Positions 43,255-52,324 of a stretch of DNA of 64,000 nucleotides are shown in pieces. A model generated the notes under the pieces. The model did no database searches, was not told the origin of the DNA, and saw nothing but the letters and a program-made list of their open reading frames with translations. Position numbers and translations under genes: made by a program. The DNA is from Roseateles_B sp041906185 (GTDB lineage: Bacteria > Pseudomonadota > Gammaproteobacteria > Burkholderiales > Burkholderiaceae_C). The stretch is from contig JAYRJQ010000014.1 in assembly GCA_041906185.1 (NCBI GenBank), positions 62,001 through 126,000 of the forward strand. Reading direction: 5' to 3'. Position 1 is the stretch's first letter, and each line of letters starts with the position of its first letter.

Positions 43255-44922
43255 ATGATCCGCATCACCGAACTCCGCCTGCCGCTGAACCACGCCGAGG
43301 ACGAGCTCCGTCCGGCCATCGTCCAGCGCCTGGGCCTGAAGTCCAGCCAGCTCAAGGCCTTCCAGATCTACAAGCGCAGCCATGACGCGCGCAAGAAGAC
43401 GGCCATGCTGCTGATCTACACGGTGGACTGCGAGGTCGAGGACGAGGCCGCCGTGCTGGCGCGCTTCGAGGGCGACACCCACGTCAAGCCGACGCCGGAC
43501 ACGAGCTACCGCTTCGTCGGCCACGCACCGGTGGACTTTTACCAGCGGGGCGACAAGCTGCGCCCGGTGGTGATCGGCTTCGGCCCCTGCGGCATCCTGG
43601 CGGCGCTGATCCTGGCGCAGATGGGCCTGCGCCCCATCGTCCTGGAGCGCGGCAAGCAGGTGCGCGAGCGCACCAAGGACACCTGGGACCTCTGGCGCAA
43701 GCAGAACCTGCACCCGGAGTCGAACGTGCAGTTCGGCGAGGGCGGCGCCGGCACCTTCTCGGACGGCAAGCTCTACAGCCAGATCTCCGACCCCCGCTTC
43801 CTCACGCGCAAGGTGCTGACCGAGTTCGTGAAGGCCGGCGCGCCGGAGGAGATCCTGTACGTCTCCAAGCCGCACATCGGCACCTTCCGCCTGGTGAGCA
43901 TGGTCATCAAGATCCGTGCCGAGATCGAGGCGCTGGGCGGCGAGATCCGCTTCCAGCAGAAGGTCAGCGACCTGCTCATCGAGCCGGGCCAGGACGGCCA
44001 GCAGCATGTGCGCGGCGTGGTGCTGGAGAGCGGCGAGCAGATCCGCGCCGACCAGGTCATCGTCGCCCTGGGCCACAGCGCGCGCGACACCTTCCAGATG
44101 CTGCACGAGCGCGGCGTCTTCATGGAGGCCAAGCCCTTCTCGATCGGCTACCGGATCGAGCACCCGCAAAGCCTGATCGACAAGGCCCGCTTCGGCCCGA
44201 ACGCCGGCAATGCGCTGCTGGGGGCGGCGGACTACAAGCTCGTGCACCACGCGAAGAACGGCCGCTCGGTCTACAGCTTCTGCATGTGCCCGGGCGGCAC
44301 GGTGGTGGCGGCGACGTCCGAGCCGAACCGCGTCGTCACCAACGGCATGAGCCAGTACTCGCGCAACGAGCGCAATGCCAACGCCGGCATCGTCGTGGGC
44401 ATCAGCCCGCAGGACTACCGCCAGGACGGCAAGACCGAGGGGCCCGTGAGCCCGCTCGACGGCATGGCCTTCCAGCGCATCTGGGAGTCGCGCGCCTATG
44501 AGCTCGGCGGTGGCGGCTACATCGCGCCGGGCAGCCTGGTGGGGGACTTCATCAAGCGCCAGGTCAGCTCGGAGTTCGGCAGCGTGATGCCCTCCTACAA
44601 GCCCGGCGTGCACCTGACCAATCTGCAGGAGAAGGGCCGCGGCAGCCTGCCCGACTACTGCCTGGACGCCATCCGCGAGGCCCTGCCGGCCTTCGGGCGG
44701 CAGATCCGCGGCTTCGACATGCACGATGCCGTGCTGACGGGCGTCGAGACGCGCACCTCCAGCCCGCTGCGCATCACCCGCGGCCGGGACTACCAGAGCC
44801 TCAACGTGCGCGGCCTCTACCCGGCCGGCGAGGGGGCGGGCTACGCGGGCGGCATCATGTCCGCCGGCGTGGACGGCATCGAGGTGGCCGAGGCCCTGGC
44901 CCGCGAGCTGCTGGGGGCCTGA
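43255..44922 (+). CDS. FAD-dependent dehydrogenase, COG2509-like
   Basis: A 555-residue flavoprotein. A helical/beta N-terminal domain (LRPAIVQRLGLKSSQLKAFQ) precedes the FAD fold with VVIGFGPCGILAALILAQMG and an FGEGGAGTFSDGKLYS motif. The C terminus (GLYPAGEGAGYAGGIMSAGV) is the usual FAD-binding end of this family. Such proteins are widespread in bacteria but their substrates are unknown. It has its own promoter region after the small basic gene; the deacetylase follows after 99 nt. Confidence 0.88.
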   Translation: MIRITELRLPLNHAEDELRPAIVQRLGLKSSQLKAFQIYKRSHDARKKTAMLLIYTVDCEVEDEAAVLARFEGDTHVKPTPDTSYRFVGHAPVDFYQRGDKLRPVVIGFGPCGILAALILAQMGLRPIVLERGKQVRERTKDTWDLWRKQNLHPESNVQFGEGGAGTFSDGKLYSQISDPRFLTRKVLTEFVKAGAPEEILYVSKPHIGTFRLVSMVIKIRAEIEALGGEIRFQQKVSDLLIEPGQDGQQHVRGVVLESGEQIRADQVIVALGHSARDTFQMLHERGVFMEAKPFSIGYRIEHPQSLIDKARFGPNAGNALLGAADYKLVHHAKNGRSVYSFCMCPGGTVVAATSEPNRVVTNGMSQYSRNERNANAGIVVGISPQDYRQDGKTEGPVSPLDGMAFQRIWESRAYELGGGGYIAPGSLVGDFIKRQVSSEFGSVMPSYKPGVHLTNLQEKGRGSLPDYCLDAIREALPAFGRQIRGFDMHDAVLTGVETRTSSPLRITRGRDYQSLNVRGLYPAGEGAGYAGGIMSAGVDGIEVAEALARELLGA

Positions 44923-45021
44923 GGCCGCGGGGACCGGCCGGGGTCAGGTCTTGCGTGCGCGCCCCGCACGGCCGGGTCGACTCCGGTGGCGGGGCGCGGC
45001 GGGGCTGGCGACAATCCCGCC

Positions 45022-45966
45022 ATGAACCGGCTTCGTACCCTGCTCCTCGTGGGCGCACTGGCCGCCGCGTGCATCAGCGGCGGCGCCCAGGCGGCCCAAC
45101 GCATCGCCCTGACGATGGACGACGGCCCGCATCTGCGTGCCACGCCACGCCTGAGCCCGCAGGCCCGCAACGCTGCCCTGCTTGCGGCGCTGCAGAAGCA
45201 TCAGGTCCAGGCGACGCTCTTCGTGACCTGCGGCAATGGTGCCGACCGGCCCGAGGGGCTCGCCCTCGTGAAGGCCTGGTCGGACGCCGGCCATCTGCTG
45301 GGCAATCACACGATGACGCACCCGGACCTCAACAGCCCGGACGTCACGCTGGCGCAGTACCAGGACGAGATCGAGCGCTGCCAGCAGATCCTCGCCGGCC
45401 AGCCGGGGCTGCAGCGCTGGCATCGCTTCACCTACCTGCGCGAGGGCAAGCCCGAGGCCAAGCGCGACGGCATGCGGGCTTGGATGAAGGAGCGCGGCTG
45501 GCGCAACGCCTACGTGAGCCTGGACACGAGCGACTGGCGCCTGGACGTGTACCTGGAGGGGCGCCTGGCGCGGGACCCGGCGGCCGATGTGAGCGACATT
45601 CGCCGCGTCTACCTCGAGCACCTGTGGCAGCGGGCGCAGGCCTATCAGCAGCTGGCGATGCGCCTGCAGGGCCGCGAGATTCCGCAGGTGCTGCTGATGC
45701 ATCACAACCTGCTCAATGCGCTGTTCCTGGACGACGCGATCGCGATGTTCAAGGCGCGGGGCTGGGTGTTCATCTCGACGGCCGAGGCCTACGAGGATCC
45801 GGTCTACCAGCTGCAGCCGATCAGCCCCGTCGCGGGGCAGAGCCTGCTGCTGTCGATGGCACGCTCGCTGGGCCTTGGCCGCTTCGAGGGCTGGCTGCGC
45901 CTCGTGGACGACGGGGATCTCGAGATCGAGCAGCTCGGGAAGGGCCAGGCCGGCGCGGCGCGCTGA
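45022..45966 (+). CDS. Secreted polysaccharide deacetylase
   Basis: A 314-residue carbohydrate esterase family 4-like protein. It has a Sec signal peptide (LRTLLLVGALAAACISGGAQA). The metal-binding motif is TMDDGP (D33, D34) with histidines H96 and H100 in GNHTMTHPD. A late strand, IPQVLLMHHNLLNALF, carries the further catalytic His typical of the fold. It probably removes acetyl groups from a periplasmic polysaccharide or peptidoglycan; the exact substrate is unknown. The ATG at 45022 is chosen because the signal peptide starts there. It converges with mpl, 21 nt apart. Confidence 0.88.
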   Translation: MNRLRTLLLVGALAAACISGGAQAAQRIALTMDDGPHLRATPRLSPQARNAALLAALQKHQVQATLFVTCGNGADRPEGLALVKAWSDAGHLLGNHTMTHPDLNSPDVTLAQYQDEIERCQQILAGQPGLQRWHRFTYLREGKPEAKRDGMRAWMKERGWRNAYVSLDTSDWRLDVYLEGRLARDPAADVSDIRRVYLEHLWQRAQAYQQLAMRLQGREIPQVLLMHHNLLNALFLDDAIAMFKARGWVFISTAEAYEDPVYQLQPISPVAGQSLLLSMARSLGLGRFEGWLRLVDDGDLEIEQLGKGQAGAAR

Positions 45967-45987
45967 CGGCGCACCGCGCGGGAAGGC

Positions 45988-47418
45988 TCAGCGCTGCAGC
46001 GCGGCGAGCAGCTTCTCGTGGATGCCGCCGAAGCCGCCGTTGCTCATGCACAGGATGTGATCGCCGGGGCGGGCGACCTTCACCAGCGCGGCCACCAGCG
46101 CGTCGACACCGTCGCACACCTGCGCCTGCGCGCCCATGGGCAGCAGCGCCTCGGCCGCGTCCCAGCCCAGGCCGGCCTGGTTGCACAAGGCCAGGTCCAC
46201 TTCCTCCAGCGCCCAGGGCAGCTGCGCCTTCATCGTGCCGAGCTTCATCGTGTTGGAGCGCGGCTCGAACACGGCCAGGATGCGCTCGGAGGGCGCGATG
46301 CGGCGGCGCAGGCCGTTGACCGTCGTGCGGATGGCGGTGGGGTGGTGGGCGAAGTCGTCGTAGACCTTCACGCCGCCGGCCTCGCCCCGCAACTCCAGGC
46401 GGCGGCGCACGTTCTTGAACACGGCCAGCGCCGCGGCGGACTGCTCCGGCGTCACGCCCAGGTGCTCGGCCGCGGCCATGGCGGCCAGGGCGTTGAGCTG
46501 GTTGTGCTCGCCGGCCAGATCCCATTCGACGCGGGCGACCTTGAGCGCGCCGCGCAGCACGTCAAAGGCCGAGGGCTCGCCGCGCGCGCGCAGCGTGCCG
46601 GGCTCCTCCTTGCGGGCGCCGAAGCGCTGCACCTCGCTCCAGCAGCCCCGCTGCAGCACGCGCTGCAGGGCCTCCTCGCGGGCGTTGACCACCAGGCGGC
46701 CGCTCGGCGGCACGGTGCGCACGAGGTGGTGGAACTGGGTCTCGATGGCGGCCAGGTCCGGGAAGATGTCCGCGTGGTCGTACTCGAGGTTGTTGAGCAC
46801 GGCGGTACGTGGGCGGTAGTGGACGAACTTGCTGCGTTTGTCGAAGAAGGCGGTGTCGTACTCGTCCGCTTCAATGACGAACGGGGCCCCCACGCTTGGC
46901 CCTGCGGGCACTGCGCTGCCCCCCGAGGGGGCGCTCGGGTCTCGTGCCGCCACAGCGCCCAGTCGTGCGGAGACCCCGAAGTTCTGCGGCACACCGCCGA
47001 CGAGGAAGCCGGGGTTCAGGCCGGCGTGCTCGAGGATCCAGGCCAGCATGGAGGTGGTCGTCGTCTTGCCGTGGGTGCCGGCGACGGCCAGCACGTGGCG
47101 GCCCTGCAGCACATGTTCGGCGAGCCACTGCGGGCCGCTGGTGTAGGGCAGGCCGGCGTCCAGCAGGGCTTCCATCAGCGGGAAGCGGCCCTCGCTGGAG
47201 CGCGTCACGACGTTGCCGATCACGAAGAGGTCGGGCTTGAGATCCAGCTGCTCGGCGCCGAAGCCCTCGATGAGCTCGATGCCCAGGCCCTCCAGCTGCG
47301 TGGACATGGGCGGATAGACGTTGGCATCGCAGCCGGTGACGCGATGCCCGGCCTCGCGGGCCAGGGCTGCCAGGCCGCCCATGAAGGTGCCGCAAATGCC
47401 GAGGATGTGGATGTGCAT
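45988..47418 (-). CDS. mpl: UDP-MurNAc:tripeptide ligase Mpl
   Basis: Murein recycling ligase that attaches recovered tripeptide (L-Ala-D-Glu-mDAP) to UDP-MurNAc; it works with AmpD and AmpG-type recycling. The 476-residue protein starts HIHILGICGTFMGGLA, has the ATP loop AVAGTHGKTTTTSML and the EADEYDTAFFDKRSKFVHY segment. Between SARLG and FVIEADEYD lies an insertion of about 25 residues (about 155-179), rich in Ala, Pro, Ser and Gly, that E. coli Mpl lacks. Its DNA is a relative of the dispersed repeat. It is the last gene of the thiD-like/hemL/HAD operon, 15 nt after the phosphatase. Confidence 0.95.
   Translation of the reverse strand: MHIHILGICGTFMGGLAALAREAGHRVTGCDANVYPPMSTQLEGLGIELIEGFGAEQLDLKPDLFVIGNVVTRSSEGRFPLMEALLDAGLPYTSGPQWLAEHVLQGRHVLAVAGTHGKTTTTSMLAWILEHAGLNPGFLVGGVPQNFGVSARLGAVAARDPSAPSGGSAVPAGPSVGAPFVIEADEYDTAFFDKRSKFVHYRPRTAVLNNLEYDHADIFPDLAAIETQFHHLVRTVPPSGRLVVNAREEALQRVLQRGCWSEVQRFGARKEEPGTLRARGEPSAFDVLRGALKVARVEWDLAGEHNQLNALAAMAAAEHLGVTPEQSAAALAVFKNVRRRLELRGEAGGVKVYDDFAHHPTAIRTTVNGLRRRIAPSERILAVFEPRSNTMKLGTMKAQLPWALEEVDLALCNQAGLGWDAAEALLPMGAQAQVCDGVDALVAALVKVARPGDHILCMSNGGFGGIHEKLLAALQR
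46882..46956 (+). repeat. Dispersed repeat relative inside the mpl reading frame
   Basis: The DNA encoding the extra loop of Mpl contains a GCCCCC-CGA-GGGGGC hairpin (46918-46932). Flanking blocks (CCCTGCGGGCACTGCGCTGC on the left, GCGCTCGGGTC on the right) align with the dispersed repeat at 24247-24320 in the same orientation and with 11462-11541 in the opposite one. The match is partial and judged by eye. The insertion keeps the frame. Confidence 0.6.
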
Positions 47419-47433
47419 GGTGTGCAGGAAACG

Positions 47434-48108
47434 TCAGTCGCCGAACCAGGCCGGCACGTGCGCCAGGGCCTGTTCCAGGCTGGAGAGGACCACACATCGC
47501 GGGGCGATGTCGGGGTCGGGGTCTTTCAGGTCGGGCACGAGCACGACGCCCATGCCGGCGCTCAAGGCGCCCTGGGCGCCGTAGCTGGAGTCCTCGAAGA
47601 CGAGGCAGTCACTGGCGGGCACGCCGAGGCTGCGCGCGGCCAGCTCGAAGAGGTCGGGATGGGGCTTGCCCCGGGCAACCTGGTCGCCGCCATGGACGGG
47701 GTCGAAGTGCGGCGCGATGCCGGCGGCGCCCAGGCGGTCCAGCACCTTGGCATGGCGCGTGGACGAGGCCACGGCGCAAGGCACGCCCCGATCGCGCAAG
47801 GCCTGCAGCAGGGGCGTCACGCCGGGCTTGAGCGCGAAGCCGCGGCCCTCGAAGCGGCGGGCGACGTCCGCGTCCACCGCCTCGTACATGCGCTCGGCGG
47901 CCTCGATGGAGCCGAACCAGCCGGCCAGCAGCGCGAGGCAGTCGGGCCGGCTGCGGCCGACCGTCAGGCGGTAGTCGGCGGCCGTCAGCGGGCACCCGGC
48001 CTCGGCGGACAGCCGCAGCCAGGCGTCCTGGATGGGCCGCTCGGAGTCGAGCAGCAGGCCGTCCATGTCGAAGACCGCCGCGCGGTAGCGGCGGGAGTCG
48101 GTGCTCAT
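47434..48108 (-). CDS. HAD-superfamily sugar-phosphatase-like hydrolase
   Basis: A 224-residue HAD subfamily IA phosphatase. Motif I is FDMDGLLLDSE, motif II CAVASSTRHAK, motif III GGDQVARGKPHPDLF, and motif IV VFEDSSYGAQGA. It resembles the YieH / beta-phosphoglucomutase-like group. The specific substrate is not evident. It sits 30 nt after hemL and 15 nt before mpl. Confidence 0.88.
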   Translation of the reverse strand: MSTDSRRYRAAVFDMDGLLLDSERPIQDAWLRLSAEAGCPLTAADYRLTVGRSRPDCLALLAGWFGSIEAAERMYEAVDADVARRFEGRGFALKPGVTPLLQALRDRGVPCAVASSTRHAKVLDRLGAAGIAPHFDPVHGGDQVARGKPHPDLFELAARSLGVPASDCLVFEDSSYGAQGALSAGMGVVLVPDLKDPDPDIAPRCVVLSSLEQALAHVPAWFGD

Positions 48109-48138
48109 GGCGTCAGGGGGTGGCAGGCCGGCCGGCGC

Positions 48139-49425
<1,287 letters not shown>

Positions 49426-49445
49426 GGGATCGGGTCTGAGGGGGA

Positions 49446-50396
49446 TCAGTGGATGCGGCGCGGGCCCTTGGCGGGCTCGTCCATCATCAGGTCGTGGCCG
49501 TGCTCGTGCTCGGCGGCGGCGCCGGGCTCGCCTTCCTCACCGGGCGGGAGGGCCCAGAAGAAGCGGTCCGGCACCACATTGCCCATGCCGGGGCGGAAGC
49601 CGGCGTCCAGGCTCTGGTCCAGGAAGGCCAGGGCCTCGCCGACGGCGGCGTGGATCTCCGCGCCGACCGACAGCAGGGCGGCCAGCGAGGCGGACAGCGT
49701 TTCGCCGGCGCCGATGAAGCTGACCTCGAAGCGCTCGAACTTCTCGCCGGTGATGGGGCCCTGTGAGTTGGCCAGCACGTTGTCCACGAACTGGTTGGGC
49801 AGGGCGATGCCGGTCACCAGCACATGCTGGGCACCGTGCTCCGCGGCGGCCACGGCCAGCTCGCGCGGCGAGGCCGGGCGGCCGGCGTCCCAGTCGGGCA
49901 GCAGGAAGTCGGTGAGGGTCTTGTGGTTGCCCACGAGCACCTGCGTCTGGGGCAGGATCAGCTCGCGGAAGCTGTCGCAGTAGCTCTGCTGCTGCTCCTC
50001 GTCCAGCCAGCTGATCGAGGGCATGTAGGCCACCAGGGGCACGTCCGGGTAGTCCGACAGCACCTCGGCCACGGCGCTCACGCCCTCGGCGCTGCCCAGG
50101 AAGCCGACCTTCCAGGCGGCCACCGGCACGTCCTCCAGCACCGAGCGGGCCTGCTCGACCAGCAGGTCGCTGTCGAGGGTCTGGTGCTCGAAGATCTCGG
50201 CAGTGTCCCGCAGCACGATGGCCGTGACCACCGGCAGCGCGTGGGCGCCCATGGCGGCGATGGTGGCGATGTCGCTCGCGATGCCCGTCGCCCCGGTGGG
50301 CTCGCTGGCATTGAAGCTCATCACGCAGGCCGGCGCCTGCGCTTCTTCGTCAGCCGCTGCGGCGTCCGGGGGGAGGGGGGTGGCGGGGCTGTTCAT
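49446..50396 (-). CDS. thiD: ThiD-like kinase with a degenerate active site
   Basis: A 316-residue protein of the hydroxymethylpyrimidine kinase (ribokinase-like) family. The substrate loop reads ASEPTGATGIASD where E. coli ThiD has GTDPSGGAGIQAD. The anion-hole motif is FIGAGETLSASL, with E232 at the position of Cys in E. coli ThiD (GTGC) or Asp in relatives (GAGD/GTGD). It ends with an acidic His-rich tail. It could be a functional variant thiamine kinase or a diverged paralogue with another substrate. It heads the operon with hemL, the HAD gene and mpl, divergent from rubredoxin. Confidence 0.8.
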   Translation of the reverse strand: MNSPATPLPPDAAAADEEAQAPACVMSFNASEPTGATGIASDIATIAAMGAHALPVVTAIVLRDTAEIFEHQTLDSDLLVEQARSVLEDVPVAAWKVGFLGSAEGVSAVAEVLSDYPDVPLVAYMPSISWLDEEQQQSYCDSFRELILPQTQVLVGNHKTLTDFLLPDWDAGRPASPRELAVAAAEHGAQHVLVTGIALPNQFVDNVLANSQGPITGEKFERFEVSFIGAGETLSASLAALLSVGAEIHAAVGEALAFLDQSLDAGFRPGMGNVVPDRFFWALPPGEEGEPGAAAEHEHGHDLMMDEPAKGPRRIH

Positions 50397-50571
50397 GGTG
50401 GAGCGGGAGGGTCAGGCGGCGCCTGAAGGTGACCGGGCAACGATGCGATCGGACGGGTGCTTCGGCAATAGTGCGCGGAATTCTCGGCTCGTCCGCCCTT
50501 GTGCGGATAAGCCCCGAGTCTCCTGTTGCATCTGTGCCTATATGCTCCGCGAGAACGTCCGGGGGGCGTGG

Positions 50572-50595
50572 CTACAATCTTTCGTCGCATTGTAG
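50572..50595. promoter_or_regulatory. Inverted repeat and -10 element before rubredoxin
   Basis: CTACAAT (50572-50578) and ATTGTAG (50589-50595) form a perfect 7-bp inverted repeat with a 10-nt spacer. TACAAT (50573-50578) is also a good -10 element for the rubredoxin-pil transcript. No convincing -35 lies 17 nt upstream, so activation by a bound regulator is possible. The repeat lies 18 nt before the GTG start. Confidence 0.5.
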
Positions 50596-50613
50596 TGAGC
50601 AAAGAACTGTATC

Positions 50614-50787
50614 GTGAGCGAAGCAAGTACCTGGATGTGCCTGATCTGCGGCTGGATGTATGACGAAGCCGCAGGCGATCCCGAGCATGGCATTGCCCCT
50701 GGCACCGCCTGGGCAGACGTGGACATGAACTGGACCTGTCCCGAGTGCGGTGCTCGCAAGGAAGACTTCGAGATGGTCCGCATCTGA
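50614..50787 (+). CDS. Rubredoxin
   Basis: A 57-residue electron carrier with a single iron held by two CxxC knuckles: MCLICGWMYDEAAGD and TCPECGARKEDF. The pattern WADVDMNWTCPECG is typical of rubredoxins. It starts at a GTG; no upstream in-frame start exists, and the ribosome binding site is weak. The ORF is below the size at which simple ORF lists report genes. It precedes pilG by 74 nt, a conserved arrangement in Burkholderiales whose functional meaning is not clear. Confidence 0.93.
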   Translation: MSEASTWMCLICGWMYDEAAGDPEHGIAPGTAWADVDMNWTCPECGARKEDFEMVRI

Positions 50788-50861
50788 CGGGCAGGCCCGC
50801 CGGACTGACAAGACAAATGCACGCTGCAAGCGTGTTCCCCACCTCTGAAGGAGTAGCTGGG

Positions 50862-51263
50862 TTGGACGGGAAAGCGCAAGAAGGCAAGACGGCCGCAACC
50901 AAGGTGCTGGTCATCGATGACAGCAACACCATTCGTCGCAGCGCCGAGATCTTTCTCAAGCAGGGCGGTCACGAGGTCGTGCTGGCGGAGGACGGCTTCG
51001 ACGCCCTCTCCAAGCTGAGCGACTACCAGCCGGACCTGGTGTTCTGTGACATCCTGATGCCGCGGCTTGATGGCTATCAGACCTGCGCCATCATCAAGCG
51101 CAATCCGCAGTTCGCGCATGTGCCGGTGATCATGCTGTCCTCCAAGGACGGCCTGTTCGACAAGGCGCGCGGCCGCATGGTGGGCTCGCAGGACTACCTC
51201 ACCAAACCATTCACCAAGGATCAACTGCTGCAGGCGGTGCAACAGCACCGCTCGCAGTCCTGA
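50862..51263 (+). CDS. pilG: Twitching-motility response regulator PilG
   Basis: Single-domain CheY-like receiver of the Pil-Chp chemosensory system. I start at the TTG at 50862 (133 residues): AAGGAG at 50848-50853 is well spaced from it, and the product then aligns end to end with Pseudomonas PilG (VLVIDDSNTIRRSAE, CDILMPRLDGYQTC with the phospho-acceptor Asp, YLTKPFTKDQL). An in-frame ATG at 50817 would add 15 residues without family character. PilG is phosphorylated by the hybrid kinase PilL and drives pilus extension. Confidence 0.93.
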   Translation: MDGKAQEGKTAATKVLVIDDSNTIRRSAEIFLKQGGHEVVLAEDGFDALSKLSDYQPDLVFCDILMPRLDGYQTCAIIKRNPQFAHVPVIMLSSKDGLFDKARGRMVGSQDYLTKPFTKDQLLQAVQQHRSQS

Positions 51264-51337
51264 GCCGCCGGGTCGGCACCGGGCGCTGCTGACATCGGAC
51301 GCGGCCCCCACCACCCCCTGCCCAGCAAGGAGCTTGC

Positions 51338-51715
51338 ATGACTATCGAAAAAATTCTGCTGGTCGACGATTCCAAGACCGAACTGCATCACCTGAGCGAG
51401 ATGCTGACGAAGCGCGGCTACGCCGTGCGCACCGCCGAGAACGGCGAGGAAGCCATGAAGCGCCTCGAGGAAGAGGTGCCGCACCTGATCCTCATGGACG
51501 TCGTGATGCCCGGCCAGAACGGCTTCCAGCTGACCCGCGCCATCACCCGCGACCCGCGCTTCCAGCACGTGCCGGTGATCATGTGCACGAGCAAGAACCA
51601 GGAAACCGACAAGGTCTGGGGCATGCGCCAGGGGGCTTCCGACTACGTGGTCAAGCCCGTCAAGTCCGACGAGCTGATCGCCAAGATCAAGGCGCTCGAA
51701 AGCGCCAAGGGCTGA
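51338..51715 (+). CDS. pilH: Twitching-motility response regulator PilH
   Basis: The second single-domain receiver (125 residues), ILLVDDSKTELHHL with phospho-acceptor Asp in LILMDVVMPGQNGF and the conserved Lys in YVVKPVKSDEL. PilH opposes or tunes PilG output and pilus retraction in Pseudomonas; the same is assumed here. It is 74 nt after pilG and 6 nt before pilI. Confidence 0.96.
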   Translation: MTIEKILLVDDSKTELHHLSEMLTKRGYAVRTAENGEEAMKRLEEEVPHLILMDVVMPGQNGFQLTRAITRDPRFQHVPVIMCTSKNQETDKVWGMRQGASDYVVKPVKSDELIAKIKALESAKG

Positions 51716-51721
51716 CGCAAC

Positions 51722-52252
51722 ATGGCCAACAAGCAAGCCCTGCGGGAACTGCAGCAGCGCCTGGCGCAGCGGATGCAGGCGGCGCGGGAACAGACCAACA
51801 GCGCCAGCTGGCTGGCCGTCGAGGTGGCGGGGCACGCCATGCTGTTCTCCTTGAAGCAGGCCGCCGAGATCTTCTCGCCCGTGCCGCTCAAGACCGTGCC
51901 CTACGCCCAGCCCTGGATGCTGGGCGTGGCCAATCTGCGCGGGGGCTTGCACACGGTCGTGGACCTGGCGGCCTTCCTCGGTGCCCGTGAGCCCGGGACC
52001 CGCCTGGATGCCAACCAGTCGCGTTTCGTGGCCATCAATTCCGATCTGAACATCAACTGCGCCCTGCTGGTCGACCGCCTGCTGGGCCTGCGTTCGGACG
52101 AGCAGCTGAGTCCCGATCCCGATGCAGGCGAGGCGGGCGCGCAGCCCCGTTTCGCCGGGGCGCGCCTCAAGGACGAGCACGGCCGCAGCTGGCAGGTGCT
52201 CGACCTCGAGGCCCTGTCCAAGCACGAACAATTCCTGCGCATCGTCGCCTAA
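51722..52252 (+). CDS. pilI: CheW-like adaptor PilI
   Basis: Scaffold protein (176 residues) that links the receptor PilJ to the kinase PilL. The CheW fold is recognised from FSLKQAAEIFSPVPLKTVPYA, then MLGVANLRGGLHTVVDLAAFLG, and LLVDRLLGLRSD. It starts 6 nt after pilH, so translation is coupled. Confidence 0.94.
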   Translation: MANKQALRELQQRLAQRMQAAREQTNSASWLAVEVAGHAMLFSLKQAAEIFSPVPLKTVPYAQPWMLGVANLRGGLHTVVDLAAFLGAREPGTRLDANQSRFVAINSDLNINCALLVDRLLGLRSDEQLSPDPDAGEAGAQPRFAGARLKDEHGRSWQVLDLEALSKHEQFLRIVA

Positions 52253-52324
52253 ACCTGCATGCGACGGCCGAACGCGAGACGGCCGCGCGTCATTCACGCT
52301 ATCTAACAGACGTCAGAGGGTCAG

